Part shown: piece by piece, positions 55,201-64,000 of the stretch
Numbering within the stretch: position 1 is the stretch's first letter
How the letters are laid out: every line of letters begins with the position of its first letter
Source: Tricholoma matsutake
Taxonomy: Eukaryota; Basidiomycota; Agaricomycetes; Agaricales; Tricholomataceae
NCBI GenBank assembly: GCA_026075535.2
Contig: AP026543.1
Span: 6,386,001 to 6,450,000 of the forward strand
Direction: 5' to 3'
Length of the DNA: 64,000 nucleotides
Notes under the pieces: generated by a model
Told to the model about the DNA's origin: nothing
Seen by the model: the letters and a program-made list of their open reading frames with translations, nothing else
Database searches by the model: none
Translations under genes and position numbers: made by a program

Positions 55201-56672
55201 TCTTGCTCATGTGCCAGTCGTTGAGATATGGATGTCTTTGCTCTGATCCATATGTCAGAGTTGAGTAGGTATCGTGGGGAGCCCTTGCCTTTCATGAGTC
55301 TGCCGATGGTGTTTGTCTTCCGGATGTATTTGTGTGTCGGCTCTCAATGTTCTTCTGTCAGGGGCAGTTCTATGGCTGGTCCGAATAGGCCAATGACTGG
55401 TTCGCCTCACACATATGCAATCAGTATTGAGTCATCCTCAATCACATCTCGTTTGGGGGTCGGTTCTATTGCTCATATTTCCATGCTGGTGTCTGCCAGT
55501 AGTTCTTCATCGGGTACCTCTTCGATCTTTACCTGAGGGGGGGTCTCCCTGCACATAGGTATTTCAGTGTTGATGGTACCGTGATCTGGAGTCCTATCAT
55601 TGTGGGTCGGGGTAGTCTGTTGTCGAGGGTAGTCTATCCTGTTTCATAGTGTCGTTTTCATGTTCCTTTTGCTGGTGCTTCCCTCCCCTGTGGAGGTTAG
55701 CAATTCCTTCATCCTTTGCACAATTCGTTGTGCCCTGTTGCATTCTTTGTTTTTGCTCTTTTCCAGCTGTTTATTCTTCTGGTTTTCTTGGGTCTTGGCG
55801 ACAGCACATTGTGCCGCTTCAAGGTTTCTGGTTTCTTTAGGAGTGTTGCTGCTCCTGGTTTTTGTGATGGCTATCTGGACAGAATTTAGTTCTTTTGCTT
55901 TCCTCTCTGAAAGCCTTTCTCTTGTTTTTGCCACGGCCAATCGGGCTCGGGCAAGGCTCCTCTCTTTTTCTTCAGCGAGCCTTTCTCTCGTCTTTGCCAT
56001 GGCTAGTCGTGCTCGGGCAAGGTTTCTCTCTTTCTCTTTGGAGAGTCTTTTTCTTGTTTTGGCCACGATGTGTCGAATTCGTGCCATTCTGTCATTTGGC
56101 GCCTCCCTTTTGGCGCCTACCCTAGGAAGGTTTAGGGTGTTTGGGAGGGCCCGTTCAGCTCTTCTTGTCTTTTCCAAGATTCGTTTGATCTGAGCCCGTC
56201 GTTCTTCATCTCGGAACTCAAAGGTTCCCTTCTTCCAATCGATGATCGGGTTTATCTCCCACAGCCATGGCAGGCCCAGGATTACCGATTCTTTGCCTAG
56301 CCCGGCAACTAGGTATTCTATCGGGTAGCTCCTTCCGTTGATGTGGAGTCTTCCTTTCATGCATCTGGTGATTGTTCCCTGCTTGTTCAGGGTCCCATCT
56401 ACATTCGTGGCCCGGATGGTGCGGCCTAAGGGATATGTTCTGATCCCTTCTCATTTGATGAAGTTCAAGTCGATAAAGACTCCTCCTGCTCCAGAGTCGA
56501 GGAGCGCGTTTGTTGCGACATCTTTCCCGTTGTCTGACTCAGCTACCCGAATAGACAGGTGCATAGATTGTCTATTCATGGTAGCTAAGAGTACAGACCC
56601 TAGGGAGACTACAGCGGTGACTGGCGTCATATCAGGCCGCTGTTCTAAAAACCTGATTCCTCCATGAGGTTA
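52203..56672 (-). pseudogene. Ty3 element 3 pol, interrupted by about 16 TGA codons
   Basis: One continuous frame in which almost every break is a TGA. Order: protease NALLDSGAGGVFIDLNFIK; a Lys/Arg/Glu-rich repeat region (AKTRERLAEEKERSLARARL units); reverse transcriptase [35 protein letters not shown]; RNase [15 protein letters not shown] and SDHKNLMYFHQ; integrase [38 protein letters not shown] and TERVNQELEVYL; chromodomain YEVEAIIAHKKHGKTRCYLV. TGA starts (lower coordinate) at 56451, 55644, 55473, 55407, 55344, 55104, 54891, 54768, 53994, 53520, 53442, 53070, 53058, 52695, 52260 and 52257. At the positions I could compare with element 2 or the family pattern, Arg is expected. The true end appears to be the TAA at 52203-52205. 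Dead copy with a preserved frame. Confidence 0.93.
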
Positions 56673-57808
56673 AGGGCTCGTTCCTTTTCTTCTTTGTCTA
56701 GTTCATCCAGCATCGTGCAGATCTTCTGGTAGGTGTCCACCCCAGTCTTCTTCTGGGTGAAGCGGTTTCAGTAGGGAGGGGGTGCTGACCCCATCTGAGT
56801 GGGGTTCTTTCCATCCCTGTGGTCGGATGATTGGTGTCCTGGTTGGTGGCAGATGAAACACAATCCCTTCCGGAGGTGTTCCACGCGTTCTTGGTTTGTC
56901 AGTCGGTTGATATCAAGAGAGGGCTGTCCTTTCTTTGTCGTTTTGTTTGTCTTCTGGTTCTGCCTGGTCTTTCCCAGGATTGCCATGGCCCATTTCCATT
57001 GGCCTTCATATTTCGAAGCTGCCTTTATCCAGCCTTCGAGCATGTTGGGCACTGTCTCCATTGTGTGTACCCTCTTCAATAATTCGGGATGCAGTCCATC
57101 CATGAAGTACTCGATCATGGCTGCATCTTCTGTGATTCCTGTCCTGTCTTTCAAGATGCGGAAGTTCGCCACATATTCTTCAAGGTTCCCTGAACCTTGC
57201 TTGAGATTCTTGATCTCTGTCTTTGCCGTTCCGGCATCATCGATTGGCAAGAAGGCCTCTAAGACCTTCTGTCGGAAGTCTGCGTATTCACCGAGTCCCT
57301 CGGACTGGTGTTGGTTGATGAATGCCTGCGCCCAGGCAGCTGCTGTCCCTCCATTCATGAAGGACAGCATGAAGATAATCTTCTTGTCATTTGTGTCATA
57401 GACCTGGTCATTGATTTGCAGGTACAGGTCTATCTCCTGCAGGAACTTGGCAGTCTTGGTCCACTCTCCTGAGAAGTCTGTTGGTGATTGGATTCGAATG
57501 TCCTTCATGGACATCATCAGTATGGTTGCGGGTTTGGACATCTCGTTATAGAGGTCGTCAGTTTCATCTGTTAAGAAGCAGGTGGATGTTTCGGGTGGGG
57601 GTGTGTGCAGTTCAAAGTCTTCGTCGGTGAGGAAATCTCCTCGTTGTCTGTCGGTTGATCCGTAGAACCAACACTGTGCTGGGGTCGAGTAATGGACTAG
57701 TCTTCCGTTGTATCAGTACCAAGATGAACCTGGCTGTGGTTCTGCTTCTCTTGGTGGTCGGTCTTGGGTTTGTCTAGACCTGGGTCGCTGTGGTGTGTAT
57801 TGAGACAT
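56645..57808 (-). pseudogene. Ty3 element 3 gag, two TGA codons
   Basis: Starts MSQYTPQRPRSRQTQDRPPR at 57808. The capsid region reads PTDFSGEWTKTAKFLQEIDL, FMLSFMNGGTAAAWAQAFIN, DFRQKVLEAFLPIDDAGTAK and NLEEYVANFRILKDRTGITE, and the zinc knuckle CFICHQPGHQSSDH. TGA at 57713-57715 and 56768-56770 interrupt it, both where Arg fits. Ends TAG at 56645. Pol follows in a different frame, overlapping slightly. Confidence 0.9.
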
Positions 57809-57840
57809 ATTGCCTACACCTAGGTAGGTGGGCTAGCAGA

Positions 57841-58107
57841 TAGTTTAGATCTTATGTTAGGGGCAAAGCCTCAACCACTCGATCTAGTCGATGTCGTTTG
57901 ACGAGTCGTTCGGCACTAGTCTTACTCAGAGCGTCTGATGTAAGATAGGTAGTGCACTCTAGCAGGGCTTCTGCATAGAGTCGTTCAGGTTCATGCACTA
58001 AGGGGCTCCCTTAGTGGTTTCGAGTAAGTTTGTGAGTTGCAAGTTAAGGCTGTAGAATGCCTAGATCTAAACTAAGGACATCCCTACTACGAGTTGCAGT
58101 ACTTATA
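57841..58107 (-). promoter_or_regulatory. Predicted promoter and self-primer pair of Ty3 element 3
   Basis: In element sense TATAAG (T at 58107) lies 33 bp before TAGTTTAGATCT (58074-58063). Its exact 12-nt complement AGATCTAAACTA is at 57852-57841, two bases inside the LTR. Same geometry as in element 2, with unrelated sequence. Confidence 0.65.
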
Positions 58108-58502
58108 CTACAAGGGAGGTCCTTATCGTCCAATCAGAAAGATAGATGCATATCAGGTAAGAATAGAAACAATAGGCCTCATGCCTTGCATGAGGCGTTT
58201 GATGTCATGGAGTGCTGCGGCGCAGCATGTCGATCATGAGAGTCCGACGTCACAGACCTCATGTCAAGAGGCTGTTGTATCACAGCATGTGTGGGAGTGG
58301 GTTCGGGTGCATGGAGTTACCATGCATCAAGGGTGCCTTCCACGGGAAGGGGATTGAATGCATGCAGTTGGCATGCATCGTGCATGTGTCTGGTGTCAAG
58401 GACATGCCCTAGGCATGAATCATGGATTGCCTCCTGTCTGGAGGGGATCGTCGGGTTGGTCGGGTTGGTCGGGTTCCATGAGTTACAAGGAAAATTGTAA
58501 CA
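57855..58502 (-). repeat. 5' LTR of Ty3 element 3
   Basis: 648 bp, promoter LTR of the minus-oriented element; see the 664-bp partner at 50623. Confidence 0.93.
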
Positions 58503-58883
58503 GATTCAGATGAGGTCCATTCCCCCCCTGGCTCTCCCCAAAATGTTCCTCAGTGCACCATCCACCTTTCATTACCCAGCCACATTCATCCAGTATTCCC
58601 AGGTTGTACTCCATCGACACCGGCATCATCCCAGCAGGCCCCCCAAGTAAGTCCTGAACTTTGGCCGGGAGCTGCTGAATAATGATTGTAGGAGATTTTG
58701 ACTTATTCTGATGCTGTTGAACACAGCTACTGCAAGGCTGTCAAGACAGTGAAGTCCAACATTGCAGTAAAACATGCCCTTCACCGGCAGCTTGCCACCC
58801 TTGATGAGGCAATGTGCCAGATGGCCCAATTAATGCAGCAGAAGTGCAGGACAATGATGAATTCTTTACCAAGGACATCATAA

Positions 58884-59124
58884 AATTATCACTAGCAACT
58901 TCTTTCATTTTGCTTAATGTATATGTCAACCATGCTAGCCGGCACCATTTTTCGGCAATTACAATCTTTTCAGTAATTACCGGCAGCGAGAATTGTTGCC
59001 CGTGAAGGGTAGACCATATTTCTCTAGCAATTACTGGCAGCGATTGTTGCTGCTGGTGCTATAATTCTATTCACTGGGCCCACACAGATCAAGCAATTAC
59101 CACCGGTAATAATCATCACTGGTG
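58884..59124. repeat. Subterminal repeats before the outer right arm
   Basis: Repeated GCAATTACCGGCAGCGA-like and GCTAGCCGGCACC blocks follow directly after gene D. Several are near-palindromic (CACCGGTAAT). Confidence 0.5.
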
Positions 59125-59376
59125 CCATGTAGTAAAATGGTGACCGTGCTAGCCGGTGCCGTGAGTCAGATGTTACTGCCACCGAGAATCTTTCAGCAAT
59201 TACCACTGGGAAGAATCATCACCGGCAGTGAATCTGTATACTGGGCCCACATGGATGCATCACACCCTCGGCCCACATGAGTCTTTCCTGCTATGGGCCC
59301 AATCTGCTACTGATGGATCTATCATCATTTTGCAGAAATCCGCTGGATGGATGTATCATGGATTTCTACTGAATAG
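59125..59376. repeat. Outer inverted repeat, right arm
   Basis: Inverted partner of 33861-34079, with about 25 bp of extra sequence in its middle. Similarity fades beyond 59,376, where the next gene begins. Confidence 0.75.
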
Positions 59377-59415
59377 GCTGCAGCAACACTCAACCCCATC
59401 ACTCGCCAAGCCCTG

Positions 59416-61589
59416 GTGAGATCGAAGAAGCCATCAGCGCTAGCAGATGTTCTGCTTGAGAAGAACAAAACTGGTGAGCTGGTGTGGGCACCAGCTCTTC
59501 CACTGCCAGAAATTGGAGGATTGATGGTGAAGGCATCGTCCTTCACCGAGGCACTTGCAACACTTGCAAGAGCTACACTTTACATGTGTACACCCACATG
59601 TATGACCACGATGATGAATATTTTGACGTGAGAGATCATTGAGATTTGGGTATTAACTCTGGTGCTCTCACCAGAGCCAGACGTGTTTATAATGAATACA
59701 AAAAAGATATTGCTGCCCTCCAGGAGACCATCTGGAACCTGGAAGATGAGAATGAGCACCTGCATGAGCAGCTCGATGGACGTTCATCCAAACGAGCTTG
59801 TACTTGTGAACCCTCTCCTTACCCCGAGAGGCCCCAGGGTGCTTCGTATGCTGGTGCAGCCTCTCGGCCTGCACCACCTCCTGCTCCCTGCCCCATCATC
59901 CCCAATGAGGACATCAATATGAATGAGGTCTACCTGCCTCTTCCCAACCTTCCACCTCTGAGATATACATTCTCGGGCCCTGATGTTCCCAGGATGGCAA
60001 ACTGGAGACCAGCTCCCAAGCTGCGTGGCCAAGTTCCTACATCCATTCCTCAGAACACTGAGGAATTTGATAACTGGTCCCGGATGGCCCACACATCTGG
60101 GAACTACCCAATGTTGGAATGAATGCATGAGTACATGCGGTTCATCAATGATACTCCTTCAGGGGCTCAAACGCCCCTGATGATCTATGCCCTTGCCCAC
60201 TGGAGATTACCCAGTTGGCTCCCTGTTCAGATGCAGTCGGCGCAAGGATTACGCCAACTCAACGACCCTACTTGCCTGGAGCAACCCTCGCTCCTGGACT
60301 CTGCTGAAACGTGGGTGCAATTCATGCACTGACACCTGTACCAGTGGTGATCCCACCCCGGTACACTGCTGGATGAACAGAGGGTCTCCCTCCCACACAT
60401 CAGGGGACAACTCCTGCTTCATCAACAGATTCCTTCAGGGCTATCCCCTGAAGCTAAACTACTTCTCTACCTTTGTACTGCAGAGGTACTAGCCACGCTG
60501 GGACTGTACTGACAGATTTGAGAGTGTGAACACCTCCCACTGTCCCCTGTGTGCTGTTGGCAGCCCATGCCAATCAGCACCAATTCAACTTCCCTTGAGG
60601 ACATCATATGACACCTTGCTACCATGGGCGTCTTGGATGAGGAAGTCCGAGAAGGTTCTCACTATGCCATCGGCTGGCTTACAGTGATGGCTACTGCCAA
60701 CTCCTTCCATTCAGAAGAGACTCTCACTGCTGCCAATATTGTAAGATGTCTGCAGCAACATTCCAATACCTGTTCAGAGGATGCTCCTCTGATGTCTGAA
60801 CCCCGGTGGTGGATCGCCGGGCCTAATGATGTGGCCCTTTGAGAGCCATGAAGAAAAAGAAAAAGAGAATCCACTGCTCCCACCAGGGGCAGAGCTCCCT
60901 CTCATTCAGGGCGACCCTGCCCTGAATCAATGACTTCCACTGCCCAGTCCTCTGGATTCTCCGCTGGACTATCTGCATCTCTGCACGCGAGCACCTGTGG
61001 ACAACCAACCTCCTGCCCGTGCAGGGCCTTCTTACCTGTCCAGCTGGCATCCACCTCCTCCAGAGGTATATCCCCTGGAGAACAATCCGACCTCAGGATG
61101 GTCTGGGTCCCCCTCATCATCAAGGCAACTCAAGGCCAGAAGAAGGCCTTGAAGAGAGCGAGGAGAGTTGCCACCAGCATCCCTCCGAATGGGCACAAGA
61201 AGCCCATTAGCAAACTCACTCCAGTTGCGTCTACCAAGCCATGAAAAATTAGAGACCCTGACAACAACAGTGATTCCACTGACTCTGTCTCTTCATCCAA
61301 CAATGAAACGTTCACCGTCGACAAGGAGACAACAGACACCTCTGCTCTGGGGAACACCCCAGAGACCCCCATATCCCAATTGTCTTCATTGGCATCAAAC
61401 AACAAAATGACCCTACTTTCCTCTGCACCCGATTATGAGTGCAAAGTACCCATACCTACCACCCCGGAAGAGGTTAGACATATGTTAGTTGACGCCAACC
61501 TCCCTGAATCCTCGTTGACTCTCGATGAGTCCCACATATCATCGTTGAGTCTCGATGATACCCACATCCCCAATGACCCTACTAAATAA
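59416..61589 (+). pseudogene. Gag-like multicopy gene E, interrupted by ten TGA codons
   Basis: An upstream block (LVWAPALPLPEIGGLMVKAS, TEALATLARATLY) changes frame near 59,590 into MYDHDDEYFDVRDH. From there one frame runs to TAA at 61587 with only TGA interruptions (59640, 60120, 60330, 60348, 60510, 60519, 60609, 60840, 60849, 61242). Visible text: a coiled-coil-like NEYKKDIAALQETIWNLEDE, MHEYMRFINDTPSGAQTPLM, LHQQIPSGLSPEAKLLLYLC, a Lys/Arg-rich stretch GQKKALKRARRVATSIPPNG, and an acidic Ser/Asp C-terminus. I recognise the type as a repeated agaricomycete protein, probably a capsid-like protein of an unclassified retroelement, without a zinc knuckle. Confidence 0.5.
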
Positions 61590-61735
61590 GGTCGTCCTGT
61601 TTTTTAATAAATGAATGAATTGATTCCTTTCATCATACCCTGACGATACCCACATACCAGATGATACTCTCTTCGAGATCATCTATTTACTCAAAACATT
61701 ATGCTTCCCCCCTGGATGAAACCTAAGGGGGAGGG

Positions 61736-61922
61736 TGTGGTGATCCAGGGCTTGACCCCATGTTTGTATATATTACTTTTCTTTGCTATTGACCTGGCTG
61801 GCCCCTATAAGGGGACCAACCTTCTATTTACATAAACTACCACCTCGAGTACACATGATAATATATGTTATTTGTGTTTAGCTCCTGTGTGATCTTAAGG
61901 GACCCCCCTCTGACTCACAACA
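61736..61922 (+). repeat. Possible LTR after gene E
   Basis: The purine run AAGGGGGAGGG ends at 61735, right before a TGTGGTGATCC...CTCACAACA segment that begins TG, ends CA and contains TATAAGG near 61,806. This matches the PPT-LTR arrangement of a retroelement 3' end. No second copy is in the window, so the boundaries are a guess. Confidence 0.35.
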
Positions 61923-61989
61923 TGTCCCCATCCCAGTCCTCAATGTCCCACTCCCTCCTCACCCCATGAGCAGGGGCTTGTAGCAGTGG

Positions 61990-63300
61990 GGGAGTGGGTG
62001 GGTCATAAATAGTCCCTAAAAAAAGGTTTGTTAATAACAAGAAAATAAAGTGAGAAAAGAAACAAAAAACTTACCTACAGTCCAAGAGATGTCCCCAACA
62101 ATGTCTCTTGGGCGATATGATTGTTTTCCTCATCTCCCTGTCATCCTTTTGGCCCTTGTGTCCCTGTCCCATGTTTTGTCATCCCTCATTGTTGGGTGCT
62201 GGGCTGTTTCCTGTTATTACAGCTGCAGTGGGTGCCATCTTGATGCTGCCTCATTGTTATAACTTATAGCCTAAACAAACAAACAAAAAATATTAATTAG
62301 TTGAAGAAAAAAAGGGAAAAAAGAATTACCTGGGGCCCAAATGACATCTGTTGTTGTTTGGGCTTAATGTGGTTCATTGCTTGTAGGCATGGGGTGGGTG
62401 TCATTGTGGGTGTCCCCTCTCATCATTGTCTCCCTTCCTCCTCATCTCCTCACCCTCAGCCTTCCACCCTGTGAGTAACAAAAAAATGAAATGAGAAAAG
62501 AGAAAAAAACTTACCTAGGGCCCAAGAGATGTCATCGACATCTCTTGGGCCTTTTTTTGTCATTTCCATCTGGTACCAGGTCTCCCATTGTCCTCTCCTC
62601 CAGATTGTCATGGGCCCCTGGATCCTTGTTCCTATGAGCCACTGCTCATAGGGCTGAGGCAGGTGCCATCTCATTCCCTGTCATCCCCTCATCGTTGTTG
62701 GTGCTGTCATGGTGGCTGCCCCTCCCTGCTGGGTTGTCATGTCCTTTCCCCCTTGTTTCCCTGTCCCCTTGTTCTCACCATTGCCATTGTCCCATCTTGT
62801 CTTTGTTGTTCTGCCCACCATCCACCCCACAAGCAGTTGCTCATGAGGCTGGAAGCAGGTGGTGTGGGTGTGGCTGTTCCCTGCCATCTCCTACTCACCC
62901 CAGTACATCTGCACCCACAATCCACCCTGTGAGGGGCGGGTGCTGGTTGTACTGGTCCTGTTAGCTTGTTGTCATGGGTGTATCATGTCAGCACATGTCG
63001 CTGGCACTAGTATACCTCCTAAAAATGAACAAAATACATTAGTTAGTTGATAAAAACAAGGAATGGAGAAAAGAAAAACTTACCTAGGGTTCATTGGCTA
63101 CCATTGGTGGCTCTTGCTGGTGTGAGAATGGGCATGTGAATGGTGGTGGTGGATGTTGATGGAGTGGGAAGGTGGTAGTGGTGAGGTGAGAGGGAGGGTG
63201 GCGCCGGCGTTGAAGGTGGTTATGGTTGATGTTGATGTGACATGATGTTGATGGAGGTTCAACATTCATCATGTGATGTGTTGAGGGTAGGCTTCAAATG
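61990..63300 (-). other. Minus-strand exon/intron repeat array
   Basis: Four candidate introns in minus sense: 63083-63019, 62514-62469, 62328-62271 and 62074-62016 (65, 46, 58 and 59 nt). Three share GTAAGTTTTT donors; one has GTAATTCTTT. Acceptors end TTTAG or CACAG. The exon ends before the introns are related (GPRDVDDISWALG, YRPRDIVGDISWTVG and a more diverged AQTTTDVIWAPG). This looks like a gene grown by duplication of exon-plus-intron units. Product unknown; exon frames between 62,515 and 63,018 are not resolved. Confidence 0.45.
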
Positions 63301-64000
63301 ACTTGGTGAGTAAACAATTACAACACAGATAAAAAATCTCATAATATTTGTAATCCTGAAGTGTGAAAATTATCCTCTCATTCTGACTGAAAATAATAAA
63401 AATACCTGCCAGAGAAAGGAACAGTCAATTCAATCTTTAATGAAAGAAATTTGCCTACTAAAAGCATCTCATAATGGTATGAAATTTTTATACTATCTCC
63501 AGCTGAAAAACACACTCTTACGTTTGTGGTAGGAAATATTATCCCATAAATTGTTGAAAAATTTGATGAAAATTCATATGTTAGATGGTTGAAAATTCAT
63601 ACCCTTATCTTGGATTAAAATCATCCCCTGTATTCCATCCCCTTGTTAAATGAAAATTCATTCCATTAGGTTGAGAAAAATTTGTAAGGTAACACATATG
63701 AACTCCATCCCTTGGATGGCTGAAATATTTGGGATGAAAATTCATCCCAAATTCATCCACCCTGAATTCAGCCATTTATGTTAGGAAATTCACATTTTAG
63801 AATTTAAATGGCTGAAAACCCTACTGTGCTAGGTGCACAGTGACCACTATATGGGAGTATGATCCATTGTTACCTGACAACTGCGTGCTTGGGGGCTCCC
63901 TTGATGTCATCACATTGGTACACACTGCTGCTATCAAGGTACTTTTTTGGATTGATCTGATTTTCTTTCAACTTGCAAAACTTCTCATTCACATAGATTC
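63301..64000. repeat. AT-rich region with GAAAATTCAT motifs and a nested hairpin
   Basis: GAAAATTCAT or close variants recur many times from 63,560 to 63,800. Inner stem ATTTGGGATGA (63727-63737) pairs with TCATCCCAAAT (63742-63752) around a 4-base loop. Outer stem ATGGCTGAA (63716-63724) pairs with TTCAGCCAT (63767-63775). No gene seen to the right edge. Confidence 0.6.

Larger units (their letters stand above)
50623..58502 (-). mobile_element. Ty3 element 3: decayed chromovirus
   Basis: A 7,880-bp element in minus orientation. Target duplication GATTC at 50618-50622 and 58503-58507. LTRs of 664 and 648 bp begin TGTTA and end TAACA; a 16-bp indel separates them along with scattered substitutions, so it is older than element 2. 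A purine tract (GCGGGGGGGTAA in minus sense) precedes the 3' LTR at 51287. It inserted into an exon of gene D. Confidence 0.95.
49403..58883 (+). pseudogene. Accessory gene D: IPGSP-repeat protein, split by Ty3 element 3
   Basis: Coding at 49,403-50,622 and 58,508-58,883, about 120 bp head-to-head from gene C. From MEYSGCSSVNLPNLPPISMP the protein is mostly repeats of about 32-40 residues built on FYIPGSPEPV / FHIPDSPAAD and HLTLLPAHHDLDM, at least six copies. Joining across the GATTC target duplication keeps the frame (ILTQRDSDEVHSPPGSP). A GTAAGT intron at about 58,650 leads to a final exon EILTYSDAVEHSYCKAVKTV, KHALHRQLATLDEAMCQMAQ and a TAA at 58,881. Apart from the insertion I see no stop or shift. 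Function unknown; the repeat is acidic and proline-rich. Confidence 0.6.

Noticed and set aside
55649..57401. Plus-strand frames with hydrophobic Leu/Phe stretches, resembling membrane proteins
   Set aside because: Antisense of the Lys/Arg/Glu-rich Pol repeat and of gag; reversed charged codons give Leu, Phe and Ser.
14230..61589. TGA reassigned to arginine or read through in this organism
   Set aside because: Intact core genes in the same window (uS14m at 10278-10280 and the MFS transporter at 9324-9326) end in TGA, and the young chromovirus uses no internal TGA. Mutation is the simpler reading.
1..64000. tRNA, rRNA or riboswitch genes
   Set aside because: I looked for tRNA box A/B-like pairs and rRNA-like blocks and saw none I could support by eye.

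Overview
The window is nuclear DNA of an agaricomycete-type basidiomycete. The evidence is dense spliceosomal introns of about 45-65 nt with GT-AG ends, very short exons, and fungal families: an NRC-2-type AGC kinase, an HSF-domain factor, a bZIP factor with a conserved C-terminal domain, Crinkler (CRN) effectors, Ty3 chromoviruses and KDZ transposons. I cannot name the species.

Positions 1-12,300 are a compact, intact gene block: an HSF-domain factor (-, running off or ending at the left edge), an NRC-2/Fpk-like kinase (-), a 20-exon MFS transporter (+), a small one-helix protein (-) head-to-head with mitochondrial ribosomal protein uS14m (+), and a bZIP factor (-). For the kinase, transporter and bZIP genes I resolved every splice junction, and the exons sum to whole codon numbers (659, 570 and 444 residues).

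From 12.6 kb to the right edge the window is repeat-rich. There is a decayed, integrase-less Ty3 element (14.2-17.8 kb), two tandem CRN genes, both broken (19.3-23.8 kb), and a multicopy agaricomycete gene split by a young, apparently complete chromovirus (26,310-32,356; 426-bp LTRs that read as identical; GTGCG target duplication). Next comes a KDZ transposon with ~1.65-kb complex inverted repeats (35.7-47.3 kb). It is embedded in a larger inverted-repeat-bounded block (33.9-59.4 kb) with four extra genes, one of them split by a second, decayed chromovirus (50,623-58,502; GATTC target duplication). The right end holds a decayed gag-like gene, a minus-strand exon/intron repeat array and AT-rich palindromic DNA.

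Three themes link the repeats. First, the older elements are broken mostly by in-frame TGA codons where arginine is expected (CGA to TGA), while the young chromovirus has none; this fits C-to-T decay at CpG. Second, both chromoviruses show a primer site two bases inside the LTR that is complementary to a sequence in their own LTR, placed 28-33 bp from a TATA motif, which is the Tf1/sushi self-priming layout. Third, the KDZ block carries palindromic modules (ACCGGCGCCGGT and TGGGCCCA) and a captured gene tail inside its inverted repeats; it is the best candidate for an undescribed system here.
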